A stretch of DNA of 64,000 nt from Treponema sp. (lineage in GTDB: Bacteria; Spirochaetota; Spirochaetia; Treponematales; Treponemataceae), in the NCBI GenBank assembly GCA_017484285.1, contig JAFUTH010000006.1, forward strand, positions 310,001 to 374,000, given 5' to 3'. The notes beneath the pieces were generated by a model. That model searched no databases. It worked only from the letters and a program-made list of their open reading frames with translations, and was not told the DNA's origin. The number at the start of each line of letters is the position of its first letter. Position 1 is the stretch's first letter. The translations under genes and the position numbers were made by a program. Of the stretch, positions 32,254 through 41,607 are shown piece by piece.

Positions 32254-35200
32254 ATGACCTATTCATATAACGAATTCCATATTTCAAAGGCAGTCCGTGA
32301 CGAATGCAATTTTTCTCAGCAGCTTTTCTCTTCGACGGGAAATGTGATTATCGCGAATATCCGTGCGGTGCGTGATTTTCAGACGCGATTTAACGAATAC
32401 TTAATCCGCCACAACAAAACGCAGATTTCGGCGGGAACTTTGAACGCAATGGGCTTGCTCGACGAGATTTTCCACCTTGCGTGCTACACCTACCGCCGCC
32501 AAAAATATCAGGACGCGTTTAAGGGCTTGCTTTCCACTCTGGAAGAATCGTTCGGAAAAGATGTCATTCACCAGATGATTTTGGATTTCTGTGCTGAATT
32601 TCCGCCGACCGAAGTTTACAAAGGCAACATCTCTATCGAAGATTATTTGAATCTTGAACTCACGGAGCGCAAAACGGGGCGCGTGCGAACGAACAAGGAG
32701 CAAACGCTTGAAGAGCTGATTATGCTCCACCTCGACAACGAAAATCCCGCGTTCAAGCCTTTTCTTTCGCTTTTTGATGATTCAAAGCTCGCCGCAAATC
32801 CAAAATGGGGCGCGATTTGGTCAGAAATTCAAGGCTACTTCAAAAAACTTCCCTATTGGGGCACTTTCGCTCACGATTTGATTTCGTTCTTGCGCGAGCC
32901 GATTAACTATGCGCCCGACAATTTGCAGGAACAGCTCAACTATGTGCGCATTCACTGGGCGGATTTGCTCGTTCCGGGCGACGGTGAGGGCGAAGATTAC
33001 TGGCTCCGTCGTCTTTTGAGCGGAAGCGACTTGCTTTCGGAAGAATGGAAACCCGCTTGGCACCCCACGAATGGCGGAAGCCCCGACATGTCTCCGCCGA
33101 ACTACGATTATCTTTTGCGCGAATACGAGCGGTTTTCCGACGACAAAGAATGGATGCCGCGCGTCGTCCTTATGGCAAAAACGGTTCTCGTGTGGCTCTA
33201 CCAGCTTTCAAAAAAATACGGTCGCGAAATCAACAGGCTCGACCAAATTCCAGATGAAGAACTCGATCTCCTCCGCGATGAAGGATTCACGGGTCTTTGG
33301 CTCATCGGTTTGTGGGAGCGAAGCCCTGCGAGCCGCACGATTAAGCAGATTTGCGGAAACCCAGAGGCGGCGGCTTCGGCATATTCTCTTGACGACTATG
33401 AAATTGCGTGGAACTTGGGCGGCTGGGACGCTCTGGCGAACTTGCGCACTCGGCTTTGGCAGAGAGGAATCAGACTGGCCAGCGACATGGTTCCGAATCA
33501 CACGGGCATGGACGCAAAATGGGTCGTTGAAAAGCCCGATTTGTTCGTTCAGCGGCGCGACAATCCCTTCCCACAATACACTTACAACGGCGTGAATTTA
33601 AGCCATGACGGTCGCGTTGCAATCTATCTTGAAGACCACTACTACTCAAAAAATGACTGCGCGGTTTGTTTTAAGCGCGTTGACACGCAGACGGGCGACA
33701 CGCGCTACATTTATCACGGAAATGACGGCACGGGTATGCCGTGGAACGATACGGCGCAAATTGACTTTTTGAATCCCGTTGCCCGCGAAGAAGTCATGCA
33801 GAAAATTTTGCATGTGGCGCGGAATTTCCCGATTATCCGATTCGATGCGGCGATGGTTTTGGCAAAAAAGCACATCAAGCGATTGTGGTACCCAGAGCCA
33901 GGAAAAGGCGGCGACATTGCCACACGAAGCGAGTTCGCGCTCACGGCACAGCAATTTGAAGACCGAATTCCGAATGAATTCTGGCGTGAAGTCGTTGACT
34001 GTGTGGCAAAAGAAGTGCCCGACACGCTCCTTCTCGCCGAAGCGTTCTGGATGATGGAAGGCTACTTTACGCGCACGCTCGGAATGCACCGCGTCTACAA
34101 CTCTGCGTTCATGAACATGCTCAAAAAAGAAGAAAACTACAAATACCGCTCAACAGTCAAAAATACAATCAACTTTGACCCGCAGATTTTGAAGCGATAT
34201 GTAAATTTCATGAACAACCCCGACGAAGAGACAGCTGTCGCACAGTTCGGAAAAGGCGACAAATATTTCGGCGTGTGTACGCTCATGGCGACAATGCCGG
34301 GTCTTCCCATGTTCGGTCACGGGCAAATCGAAGGCTTTGAAGAAAAGTACGGCATGGAATACACCCGCGCCTACCGCGACGAAGAGCCCGACCAGTATCT
34401 CATTGACCGCCACAAGCGAGAGATTTTCCCGCTCCTCAAAAAACGCTATCTCTTTGCTGGGGTCGAGGATTTCTTGTTCTACGATGTGTGGGATAACGGC
34501 AGCGTGAACGAAAATGTGTTCGCCTATTCAAACCGTTGCGGAAATGAATATTCGGTCGTCTTCTACAACAACAAATATGAACGCGCTTCGGGCTGGATTA
34601 AGCAGTCGTGCGAATATGCGGTCAAAACAGGAAGCGGCGAAAACGACAAAAAACTCGTCACGCGCTCAATTTCAGAAGGATTGGGCTTGTGGGGTGAAGA
34701 CGACTTCTACATGATTTTCCGCGAAGACCGAAGCAATCTCTGGTATATCCGAAAATCAAAGGACATCTGCGAGCAAGGTATGTTCATCGCGTTGAACGGC
34801 TTTGAAACGCAGATTTTCATGGACATCCGCCAAGAAAAAGACACCGACGGCTCTCTAAAAGAACTCCACGACTTCTTGAACGGCAAGGGCACTTCCGACC
34901 TTCACACCGCATGGCAGGAACTCCACTACAAAAAATTGTATCAGGCGTTCCAAAATGTGGTTTCAGCGGAACTCTGCTCGTCACTCGGCACACTCCTCAT
35001 GAGCGCAAAAGAACTCAAAGCGGCTGACTTGAAGAAAGCAACGGCGGCAAGCGTAAAGAAACTGATTGAAAAACCGCTCGCCTATTTCTACGAAGTCTCA
35101 AATGAATTCGCCGAAAAAGAATCGATTGAAGAACAGAAAGCACGCATCGCGCAGAAAATTTCCGACATCGAGAAAAAGATTGCGGAAGAAAAAGCACGGC

Positions 35201-35916
35201 TTGAAGCACTCGAAGAAGTGAAAGCAAACGCAATTCTTTCTGATTCAAAGAAAAAATCGAAGGCGGTTGAGTCTGTCGAAAGTGCCAAAAAGAAAGCTCC
35301 TGCAAAAGCGAAATCTCTTTCTTCTCCGTTGCTCGTCTCGCTTGAAAAGGAACTTGCCGAAGCGAAAAAGGAAAAGCCAAGCTTCACCAAAATCGCGCTT
35401 CCGAAGTCGCTTGCGTTCCCGAAGAGCGCAAAAGTCACGCTCGACGACGCGTATTTGTATATTTTCAGTGCGTTTGCGCCGCTCGCCGAAACAGGCTTTG
35501 CGCGAAAGTGGAGCTTGCAGCGAAAAATCGCGGAATTCACGGGGAACACCAAAATCGGCGACATGCTTTCCTACAATTTCTTCGACCGAGCCTTTGCGCT
35601 CGCAGAGGGAGAACAGCCCAAACTCACGGAAGCATCTTCAAAAGCAGACTTGCTTCTTATTGCACAAAAGCTCGCCGATTCAAACGACTCATGGCTTTTG
35701 GTCGGGGCAAATGAATACGACGGCATAAAATGGTTCAACAAAGAGAAGATGGAAGGAAGCCTTGCGCTTTACAAAGCACTTCTCTCGCTGAACGCAAGCA
35801 CGGCAAAACAGACTGCGATTGACGCACTCTTCAAGAAACTGAACGCGGCACAAAAAAAAGCCGAATACAAGTGCGAAGCGTTTGTCGCTCAGTTTGTGCC
35901 AAAGAAGAAGAAATAG
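32254..35916 (+). CDS. Very long GH13 alpha-amylase-family protein with coiled-coil C-terminal region
   Basis: 1220 residues. No signal peptide, so cytoplasmic. About 260 N-terminal residues of helical character precede a GH13 barrel (about 280-760). The barrel carries LASDMVPNHTGMD (about 409-421), nucleophile Asp in IRFDAAMV (about 530) and acid/base Glu in LLAEAFW (about 595); GHGQIEG (about 690) is where the third acidic residue would be sought. After the barrel comes an E/K/A-rich coiled coil (about 950-1000), an AAKK-type linker and a further helical domain to the end. The substrate is probably an alpha-1,4-glucan given malQ upstream. Start: GGGGG at 32244-32248 lies five bases before ATG 32254. 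A strong terminator follows. The architecture is unusual and may be spirochaete-specific. Confidence 0.85.
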   Translation: MTYSYNEFHISKAVRDECNFSQQLFSSTGNVIIANIRAVRDFQTRFNEYLIRHNKTQISAGTLNAMGLLDEIFHLACYTYRRQKYQDAFKGLLSTLEESFGKDVIHQMILDFCAEFPPTEVYKGNISIEDYLNLELTERKTGRVRTNKEQTLEELIMLHLDNENPAFKPFLSLFDDSKLAANPKWGAIWSEIQGYFKKLPYWGTFAHDLISFLREPINYAPDNLQEQLNYVRIHWADLLVPGDGEGEDYWLRRLLSGSDLLSEEWKPAWHPTNGGSPDMSPPNYDYLLREYERFSDDKEWMPRVVLMAKTVLVWLYQLSKKYGREINRLDQIPDEELDLLRDEGFTGLWLIGLWERSPASRTIKQICGNPEAAASAYSLDDYEIAWNLGGWDALANLRTRLWQRGIRLASDMVPNHTGMDAKWVVEKPDLFVQRRDNPFPQYTYNGVNLSHDGRVAIYLEDHYYSKNDCAVCFKRVDTQTGDTRYIYHGNDGTGMPWNDTAQIDFLNPVAREEVMQKILHVARNFPIIRFDAAMVLAKKHIKRLWYPEPGKGGDIATRSEFALTAQQFEDRIPNEFWREVVDCVAKEVPDTLLLAEAFWMMEGYFTRTLGMHRVYNSAFMNMLKKEENYKYRSTVKNTINFDPQILKRYVNFMNNPDEETAVAQFGKGDKYFGVCTLMATMPGLPMFGHGQIEGFEEKYGMEYTRAYRDEEPDQYLIDRHKREIFPLLKKRYLFAGVEDFLFYDVWDNGSVNENVFAYSNRCGNEYSVVFYNNKYERASGWIKQSCEYAVKTGSGENDKKLVTRSISEGLGLWGEDDFYMIFREDRSNLWYIRKSKDICEQGMFIALNGFETQIFMDIRQEKDTDGSLKELHDFLNGKGTSDLHTAWQELHYKKLYQAFQNVVSAELCSSLGTLLMSAKELKAADLKKATAASVKKLIEKPLAYFYEVSNEFAEKESIEEQKARIAQKISDIEKKIAEEKARLEALEEVKANAILSDSKKKSKAVESVESAKKKAPAKAKSLSSPLLVSLEKELAEAKKEKPSFTKIALPKSLAFPKSAKVTLDDAYLYIFSAFAPLAETGFARKWSLQRKIAEFTGNTKIGDMLSYNFFDRAFALAEGEQPKLTEASSKADLLLIAQKLADSNDSWLLVGANEYDGIKWFNKEKMEGSLALYKALLSLNASTAKQTAIDALFKKLNAAQKKAEYKCEAFVAQFVPKKKK

Positions 35917-35933
35917 CACATCACAAAAAAACA

Positions 35934-35978
35934 AACCCGAATCCCTTTAAAGCAAAGCGATTCGGGTTCTTTTTTTTA
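35934..35978 (+). terminator. Terminator after GH13 gene
   Basis: AACCCGAATC (35934-35943) pairs with GATTCGGGTT (35959-35968), followed by a run of T. Confidence 0.85.
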
Positions 35979-36002
35979 TAAAGCGCCGCTAAGCGTGTGT
36001 GT

Positions 36003-37166
36003 TTAGAGCGATTCGGTGAGAATCTGCACCAAGTCGTCCTCTTTGAGCGGAGCCCATGCGTTTTCAAGCCCCTCGTTCACGGCGATGTGATGCGCCATCT
36101 CCTTGATGCGGCTGTCGTCGATGCCCACGTCTTTTAAGTGCATCGGGATTCCGATTGACTCAAAGAACTGGTAGGTCGCTTCGATTGCCTTGACAGCAAT
36201 CTCCATCTTATCGAGCGAAGCGTCGATGCCGAACACGTTCACGCCGTATTTTACGAAACGTCCGACCGTCTTTTCGTTCAGAATATACTTCATCCACCGC
36301 GGCGTGATGATTGCCAAGCCCTCGCCGTGCGTGATGTCGTAGTAAGCGCTCAGCGCGTGCTCGATGCCGTGGCACGGCCAGCCGGACGGACTGTTTCCGA
36401 GCGAGTAGATTCCGTTGCAGCCGTAGGTGCAGGCAAGCATGAGCTCGGCGCGCGCACGGTAGTCGTTCGGGTTCTGCAAGGCAACGCGGGTATTCTCCAT
36501 GAGGCTCTTCAACGCCGCTTCCATAAAACCGTCATTCAAGAGCGTGGAGTCCGCCACGAAATACTGCTCAATGATGTGGTTCATCGCGTCCGCACAGCCC
36601 GCCGCCGTCTGCTTCTTTGAGACGGAGAACGTATAGGTGGGGTCGAGGATTGAGCAGACCGGGTACAAATGTGGATCCATGTAGCCGATTTTGTCGTTCG
36701 TCTCGGTGCGCGAGATAACACCGCCACAGTCGTATTCGCTTCCCGTCGCCGCGAGCGTGAGGATGTCCACAATCGGGAGCGCGGCTTTTGCCTTCACTTT
36801 GTACGAAATCAAATCCCACGGGTCGCCGTCGTAGCATGCGCCCGCCGCAATCGCCTTTGAGCAGTCGAGCACGCTTCCGCCGCCCACGGAGAGAATCACG
36901 TCAATCTTCTGTTCCTTGCAGATTTTTACGCCGTCAAGCACCGACGGGTCGTATTTGGGATTAGGCTGAATTCCCGAAAGCTCGTAAATCTCAAAACCGT
37001 TGAGCAGTTCCTTTACCTTGTCGTACAGCCCGATTTTTTTGATTGAGCCGCCACCATACGTGAGCAAGATTTTCTTTCCGAGCGGAGCCATGACCGCCGG
37101 AAGATTCTTAACCGCACCCTCGCCAAAAATGAGGCGTGTGGGTGTCATGTAGTCAAAATTTTGCAT
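36003..37166 (-). CDS. Iron-containing alcohol dehydrogenase (butanol dehydrogenase/YqhD type)
   Basis: 387 residues. The NAD(P)-binding GGGS motif is at 95-98. The iron ligands are Asp193 and His197 in DAMNHIIEQYF, and two His in GIEHALSAYYDITHGEGLA. It reduces aldehydes such as acetaldehyde or butyraldehyde to alcohols, or works in reverse, as part of NADH disposal during fermentation with PFL. AGGAG at about nine bases upstream supports ATG 37166. The ~140-base spacer before it contains TATATT/TATAGT boxes and an imperfect CCATGC/GCATGG stem but no gene. Whether it prefers NADH or NADPH cannot be told with confidence. Confidence 0.92.
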   Translation of the reverse strand: MQNFDYMTPTRLIFGEGAVKNLPAVMAPLGKKILLTYGGGSIKKIGLYDKVKELLNGFEIYELSGIQPNPKYDPSVLDGVKICKEQKIDVILSVGGGSVLDCSKAIAAGACYDGDPWDLISYKVKAKAALPIVDILTLAATGSEYDCGGVISRTETNDKIGYMDPHLYPVCSILDPTYTFSVSKKQTAAGCADAMNHIIEQYFVADSTLLNDGFMEAALKSLMENTRVALQNPNDYRARAELMLACTYGCNGIYSLGNSPSGWPCHGIEHALSAYYDITHGEGLAIITPRWMKYILNEKTVGRFVKYGVNVFGIDASLDKMEIAVKAIEATYQFFESIGIPMHLKDVGIDDSRIKEMAHHIAVNEGLENAWAPLKEDDLVQILTESL

Positions 37167-37304
37167 GTGTGCATCTCCTAAAAAAAAGTGTCACTATAAA
37201 TATACATCTAGAAATGCAATTTCGTACAATAAAAAATTCGCAATCTGCCATGCGTTTGGAGCATGGTCGCCTCGGCGCATACTCGCAATGCGCAAAGAAG
37301 ATTT

Positions 37305-38618
37305 TTAGAATGAGATTTCGTCTGCCATAATCAGCAACACTTCATCGGTGCACGTTACGCACGGACGGTCAATATGCGTATGACGGAGCGCCTCGGCAAT
37401 TCGTTCAGGAAGTTCGGGAGCCTCGCCGAGTGTGTGGTGGATAAACTCAGACTTTAAGGCAGGGTGGTCGCGCAGAACGAGCACAACGCTCGCATCATCC
37501 TCGGCAACGACTTCGCTCCGTTTGAGAGAAGCGGCATAGGCTCGGCTCGTTGATTTGTCGGCATAGATGTTATAGTCAGTGAAGAGTTTTCGGCACGCTT
37601 CGTTGATTTCGTCTTGCGTTACTTGTGCAGGATACACGAAATGTTTGAGCATGAGCGCGCTCGTTCCAAAAATCTCCTCAAGGCGCTCAAGATTTGACGG
37701 GCTTGCGGGGTCTGCGCTTCCGCGCTTTTCGAGCTCGACGATGCTGTCCATAATCTCGCAGTTTCCTGCCAAATCGACTTTGATTTCGTCGGTCGTGGGG
37801 CAGATAAAGCCGTTCACGGGGAGCGAAAGCCGCCACGAGTACAAACCCGCCACCAAATTTGAGTAGTTTCCGCACGGCATCGCGTAAAAAATGTCGCCGT
37901 TCACTTGATTTTTGAGCCGACTGAAGGCATACGGGTAAAAAAACATCTGTGGCATGAGCCGGCCAATGTTCGCCGTGTTCGCCACCGTAAGATGATATTT
38001 TTCGACAAGTTCTCGGTCATTAAAAATCTCGCGCACAATTTCATGGCAACTGTGTTCCGTGCCGTCAACTTCGATGGGAAGCACGTTTCCGCCGTTCCAC
38101 ACAAAATCGCTCTCTTCAAGCCCGCGCACAAATCCACGCGGATAGAGCAGCACTGCCTTCAAGTGCTTTTTTCCGCGAATCGCGCGCGCCAAACTCGCCC
38201 CTAGCTCGCCGACCGTCGCGTCAAGGAACGTCGCATTCTCGCCCTTCATGGTAAGAATCGTCTCGAGGCTGTTTACAAGGTAAGAAATGCCGAAGTCTTT
38301 GTGGCTTCCCGTAGGCGTGTGGTGCAACTCAAGCGTAAACAAATTGTTGTCGATTCGGCGGAATTTCGGCGAGAACGGAAATGCCTTTGTCGCAATCGTC
38401 TCACAAATAATCGGAGAAAATTCGTCGTTGATGCAGGCAGAAGTGAGCGTTCCGGCAATGCTCTGAAATGTCGTGCTTTCGTTCGTGTACAAAAGCCATT
38501 TGCGCAAGTCGGCAAAATCTTTCGGAATGTACAAGCCTCCGTCACGAGGCATGCAGTTGAGCACTGATTTTTCGAAATTTACCACATTCGATGAATCACG
38601 TGTAGAAACAAACTTCAT
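37305..38618 (-). CDS. thrC: Threonine synthase
   Basis: 437 residues. PLP enzyme converting O-phosphohomoserine to threonine. The PLP Lys107 is in TGSHKDFG, the N terminus begins MKFVSTRD and continues with GGLYIPKDF as in class II bacterial ThrC. The phosphate-binding CGNYSNLVAG segment is present near 245. A GAGGGG ribosome site precedes ATG 38618 by about nine bases, 25 bases after the DUF3943 gene, so it is likely the third gene of fabF-DUF3943-thrC. Confidence 0.93.
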   Translation of the reverse strand: MKFVSTRDSSNVVNFEKSVLNCMPRDGGLYIPKDFADLRKWLLYTNESTTFQSIAGTLTSACINDEFSPIICETIATKAFPFSPKFRRIDNNLFTLELHHTPTGSHKDFGISYLVNSLETILTMKGENATFLDATVGELGASLARAIRGKKHLKAVLLYPRGFVRGLEESDFVWNGGNVLPIEVDGTEHSCHEIVREIFNDRELVEKYHLTVANTANIGRLMPQMFFYPYAFSRLKNQVNGDIFYAMPCGNYSNLVAGLYSWRLSLPVNGFICPTTDEIKVDLAGNCEIMDSIVELEKRGSADPASPSNLERLEEIFGTSALMLKHFVYPAQVTQDEINEACRKLFTDYNIYADKSTSRAYAASLKRSEVVAEDDASVVLVLRDHPALKSEFIHHTLGEAPELPERIAEALRHTHIDRPCVTCTDEVLLIMADEISF

Positions 38619-38642
38619 TTTCCCACCCCTCTTGCGATAGCA

Positions 38643-40214
38643 TTACTTTAATTGCAGTTTTGCATACACGCTGACCGAATTCAGCGTCTGGAATACATCG
38701 GGCACTTTTTTGTAGAATGCACGTTTTGCATAGACTTCATCGCACAAACCAAGCCTAACAAGTGGTGAGAGCGGAAGCTCAAGGCTCAAATTCGCAATGC
38801 CAATCCATTCCCAACCCGCGCTTGCAAACGCCGTATTATCTTGCAACTGACTGTAAAAATCATACATTGCGTATCCACGGAAATCAAAATTAAACATCGA
38901 GCCAGCATCTGTCGTATAGCGGAAGCGGATGTTCGTCTGTGCACCCGTTGTAAAATTATAGCTCCGAACGAGCGACGTATCATCACCTTTATCTACAATC
39001 GGTCGGTGATAATAGTAATAGTCCGTCGTTCCGAGCGCAATCCATGAGCCGTGGCAGAACCACTCGATACGAGAATTGTTAAATCGCACGCGCTGCTTGA
39101 TGCCCACGCCCGGCGCAAGCGAAGAAAGCTCGTAGAACTGATGCCAATCGAACTCGTACATCATCGAAAGTCCGATGGTCGTATCGGTGTTTTCGCTCAA
39201 TTGTGGCGCACGCGCAAACAACATACCGTTGCTCAAAATCCGCACGTGATACATGAGTTTTTTGTCGAGGTCTTCATACGCGCACGCGGCTCCCTCTCCC
39301 GAACCAATTCCCAAAGCCCCGCCTAACGTAAGCTCAAACTGCGAATACGGATCGTTTGAGTCATGCCCATAGGGGTCGCTGTAGACAACTGTAACCGAAG
39401 GATTTGCAAACGCAGGATACGTTTCAATTGCCGGATAATCGCCCGAAAAATTGATAGCATTCGTATATGAACGCGCTGTACCAGCCAGCATCTGCACAGA
39501 AAGCGCATGAATGTTGCGCGTCGTTCCGAGTGGCTTTTGCCGAGTCCAGCCTTGCGTCCACGTGCGCGTCGGATTAATGATAATACCGAACAATTCAGAA
39601 ATTTCGTCGGCATTTAAAGAAAGACGATACAACATCTCGCCCAATGAAAAAGAACCGAGCGTCGTGTACACCATGTCGTTAATAGACGGCGCATTCGTCT
39701 CACACAGGTATTCCCAAAACGCAGAGCCGAGCAAGGTCACGCCGAATGACTCAATCTTGCTGAGGTTCGAGCCGCGCGACACCTGATAGTAGATTGCGCC
39801 TTGATATGGGTGAAGCACAAAATTCGTCCAATACCAATCCCTGTCATATTTCAATTCGCGCTCCCAAAAGTGAGCCCACTCATCCGGTCCTACCTGAGCC
39901 CAACTAGAGCCGATAATCCAGCGATTATACGAAGACATGCCCACGTTAAAAACGAGCGCACCGCTCACTGCAACCAGCCAGTGTTTTTTGCCATCATTCT
40001 CGTGCAAGAATTCATGCATGGATTTTGAGAAACGCGAATTGAGCGAAAACGTGATGTCAGAATTCTCAGAAGTGGCACGCGAATCGTTTTCGTCCGTCAC
40101 AACAATTTCTGCCGTTTCGGTAGTTTCGCTCTCCAAAGCACCCACCTCCTGAGCAAAAAGCGCCGAATTCGACAAAAACAAGCCAATCAGCAATACTGAA
40201 ACAATTTTCTTCAT
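38643..40214 (-). CDS. DUF3943 outer-membrane-type protein
   Basis: 523 residues. ATG 40214 gives a clean signal peptide (MKKIVSVLLIGLFLSNSALFAQ); longer in-frame starts would bury it. The DUF3943 region follows about 60-190 with WIIGSSWAQVGPDEWAHFW, HPYQGAIYY and SFSLGEMLYRLS. The C-terminal part alternates hydrophobic and polar residues in aromatic-ended strands, as in a beta-barrel, and the last residues are LQLK. The function of the family is unknown; an outer-membrane location is inferred from the signal and strand pattern. It lies 50 bases after fabF. Confidence 0.8.
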   Translation of the reverse strand: MKKIVSVLLIGLFLSNSALFAQEVGALESETTETAEIVVTDENDSRATSENSDITFSLNSRFSKSMHEFLHENDGKKHWLVAVSGALVFNVGMSSYNRWIIGSSWAQVGPDEWAHFWERELKYDRDWYWTNFVLHPYQGAIYYQVSRGSNLSKIESFGVTLLGSAFWEYLCETNAPSINDMVYTTLGSFSLGEMLYRLSLNADEISELFGIIINPTRTWTQGWTRQKPLGTTRNIHALSVQMLAGTARSYTNAINFSGDYPAIETYPAFANPSVTVVYSDPYGHDSNDPYSQFELTLGGALGIGSGEGAACAYEDLDKKLMYHVRILSNGMLFARAPQLSENTDTTIGLSMMYEFDWHQFYELSSLAPGVGIKQRVRFNNSRIEWFCHGSWIALGTTDYYYYHRPIVDKGDDTSLVRSYNFTTGAQTNIRFRYTTDAGSMFNFDFRGYAMYDFYSQLQDNTAFASAGWEWIGIANLSLELPLSPLVRLGLCDEVYAKRAFYKKVPDVFQTLNSVSVYAKLQLK

Positions 40215-40264
40215 TCGTAATTTTCCATTTCCGTTTTTAATTTTTAATTTTTCACTGCGCACCG

Positions 40265-41524
40265 CTAATCGCTCACTTTCTTGATGATGATGCATCCGTT
40301 GTGACCGCCGAAGCCTAAGCTCGCGCTCGCCGCCACATTCACTTCGCATGAAATGCCTTTGTTCGGCGTGTAGTCCAAGTCACAGCCGCCTTCAATGTCG
40401 GGATTTTCAAGATTGATTGTGGGCGGAATGAAGCTTTCATTGATTGCCTTTACGCAGAACAGCGCCTCGATTGCGCCCGCAGCCCCAACCAAGTGCCCCG
40501 TCATGCTTTTTGTGGAAGAAATGTGCAGTTTTCGCGCGTTTTCTTCACCCAGAGCGAGTTTGAGCATCGCCGTTTCGCCCGAATCATTTGCATGGGTTGA
40601 AGTGCCATGCGCGTTGTAGTATTGAATTTCGCTCGGTGCAATTCCCGCGTCTTCAAGAGCGAGTTTTACCGCCTTTGCCGCCCCGCTTCCGTCTTCGAGC
40701 GGAGCCGTAATGTGATAGCCGTCGCAGCTAGAGCCGAATCCCGCCACTTCCGCGTAGATTTTTGCCCCACGAGCCTTTGCGTGCTCATATTCTTCGAGCA
40801 TGAACATTGCAGAGCCTTCCGCCATTACAAAGCCATCGCGGTCGCGGTCAAACGGTCGGCTCGCTTTTTGTGGCTCGTCGTTGAATTTTGAGGCAAGTGC
40901 CTGCAATTTTATGAATGTGCCGATTGAAAACTCAGTGATTGCCGCTTCCGTGCCGCCTGCGAGCATCACATCGCAACGACCAGAGCGAATCAAATCGGTG
41001 GCAATGCCGAGAGAATCCGTGCCAGACGCGCACGCCGTGTTGATTGTCCAAGAAAGCCCTTGAAAACCATAGTAAATGTTCACATTCGCCGCCGCTTCGT
41101 TTGAAATCATAAAGGGGGTGGTAAGCGGCGGAATTCTGTCCGCGCCCGCTTCGATAAATTTTTTGTAGCCCGCGTCCGTTGCGTCCATGCCCCCCAAGCA
41201 GCAGCCGACCATCACGCCCATTTTTTCGTTTTTGAGCGTTTCGCCCGTGTAGCCCGAATCCGCGATTGCCTGTGCGCTTGCCGCAAGTGCGAATTTTGAA
41301 AAGCGAGCCATTTTTCGCGTGGCTTTTGAATCGATTCCGTATTTTGTGATGTCAAAATCTTTTACTTCCGCCGCGACTTTTACGCTCAGTCTTGACGGGT
41401 CAAACAGCGTGATATTCGAGATTCCGCACGTTCCGTTTTTGACGGCGTTCCATGCCTCATCAACCGTATTTCCAACCGGCGAGACAACGCCCAATCCCGT
41501 AATGACAACTCGTCGTCGTTCCAT
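40265..41524 (-). CDS. fabF: Beta-ketoacyl-ACP synthase II
   Basis: 419 residues. Elongates acyl-ACP by condensation with malonyl-ACP. The catalytic triad is Cys165 in NTACASGTD, a His in NAHGTSTHAND and a His in MTGHLVGAAGAIEA. ATG 41524 follows GGGGGA. The longer frame upstream would run through a terminator hairpin and is rejected. No other fatty-acid gene is beside it; downstream are a DUF3943 protein and thrC. A role in general type II fatty acid synthesis is the default view. Confidence 0.95.
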   Translation of the reverse strand: MERRRVVITGLGVVSPVGNTVDEAWNAVKNGTCGISNITLFDPSRLSVKVAAEVKDFDITKYGIDSKATRKMARFSKFALAASAQAIADSGYTGETLKNEKMGVMVGCCLGGMDATDAGYKKFIEAGADRIPPLTTPFMISNEAAANVNIYYGFQGLSWTINTACASGTDSLGIATDLIRSGRCDVMLAGGTEAAITEFSIGTFIKLQALASKFNDEPQKASRPFDRDRDGFVMAEGSAMFMLEEYEHAKARGAKIYAEVAGFGSSCDGYHITAPLEDGSGAAKAVKLALEDAGIAPSEIQYYNAHGTSTHANDSGETAMLKLALGEENARKLHISSTKSMTGHLVGAAGAIEALFCVKAINESFIPPTINLENPDIEGGCDLDYTPNKGISCEVNVAASASLGFGGHNGCIIIKKVSD

Positions 41525-41546
41525 TATCGTTCCCCCATGCATAAAT

Positions 41547-41582
41547 AAAAAAAATCCGCAATAAATAGCATTTATTGCGGAA
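41547..41582 (-). terminator. Terminator after the chemoreceptor gene
   Basis: TCCGCAATAAAT (41555-41566) pairs perfectly with ATTTATTGCGGA (41570-41581); on the minus strand eight T follow. It separates the chemoreceptor operon from fabF. Confidence 0.88.
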
Positions 41583-41607
41583 TTATACAAGAAACCGTAT
41601 AAAACTT

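Noticed and set aside
38643-40349. Longer start for the DUF3943 protein (45 extra residues)
   Set aside because: The extra part is Arg-rich, hides the obvious signal peptide and overlaps non-coding sequence after fabF.
41525-41590. Upstream extension of fabF
   Set aside because: The extension translates a perfect terminator hairpin; the GGGGGA site marks ATG 41524.
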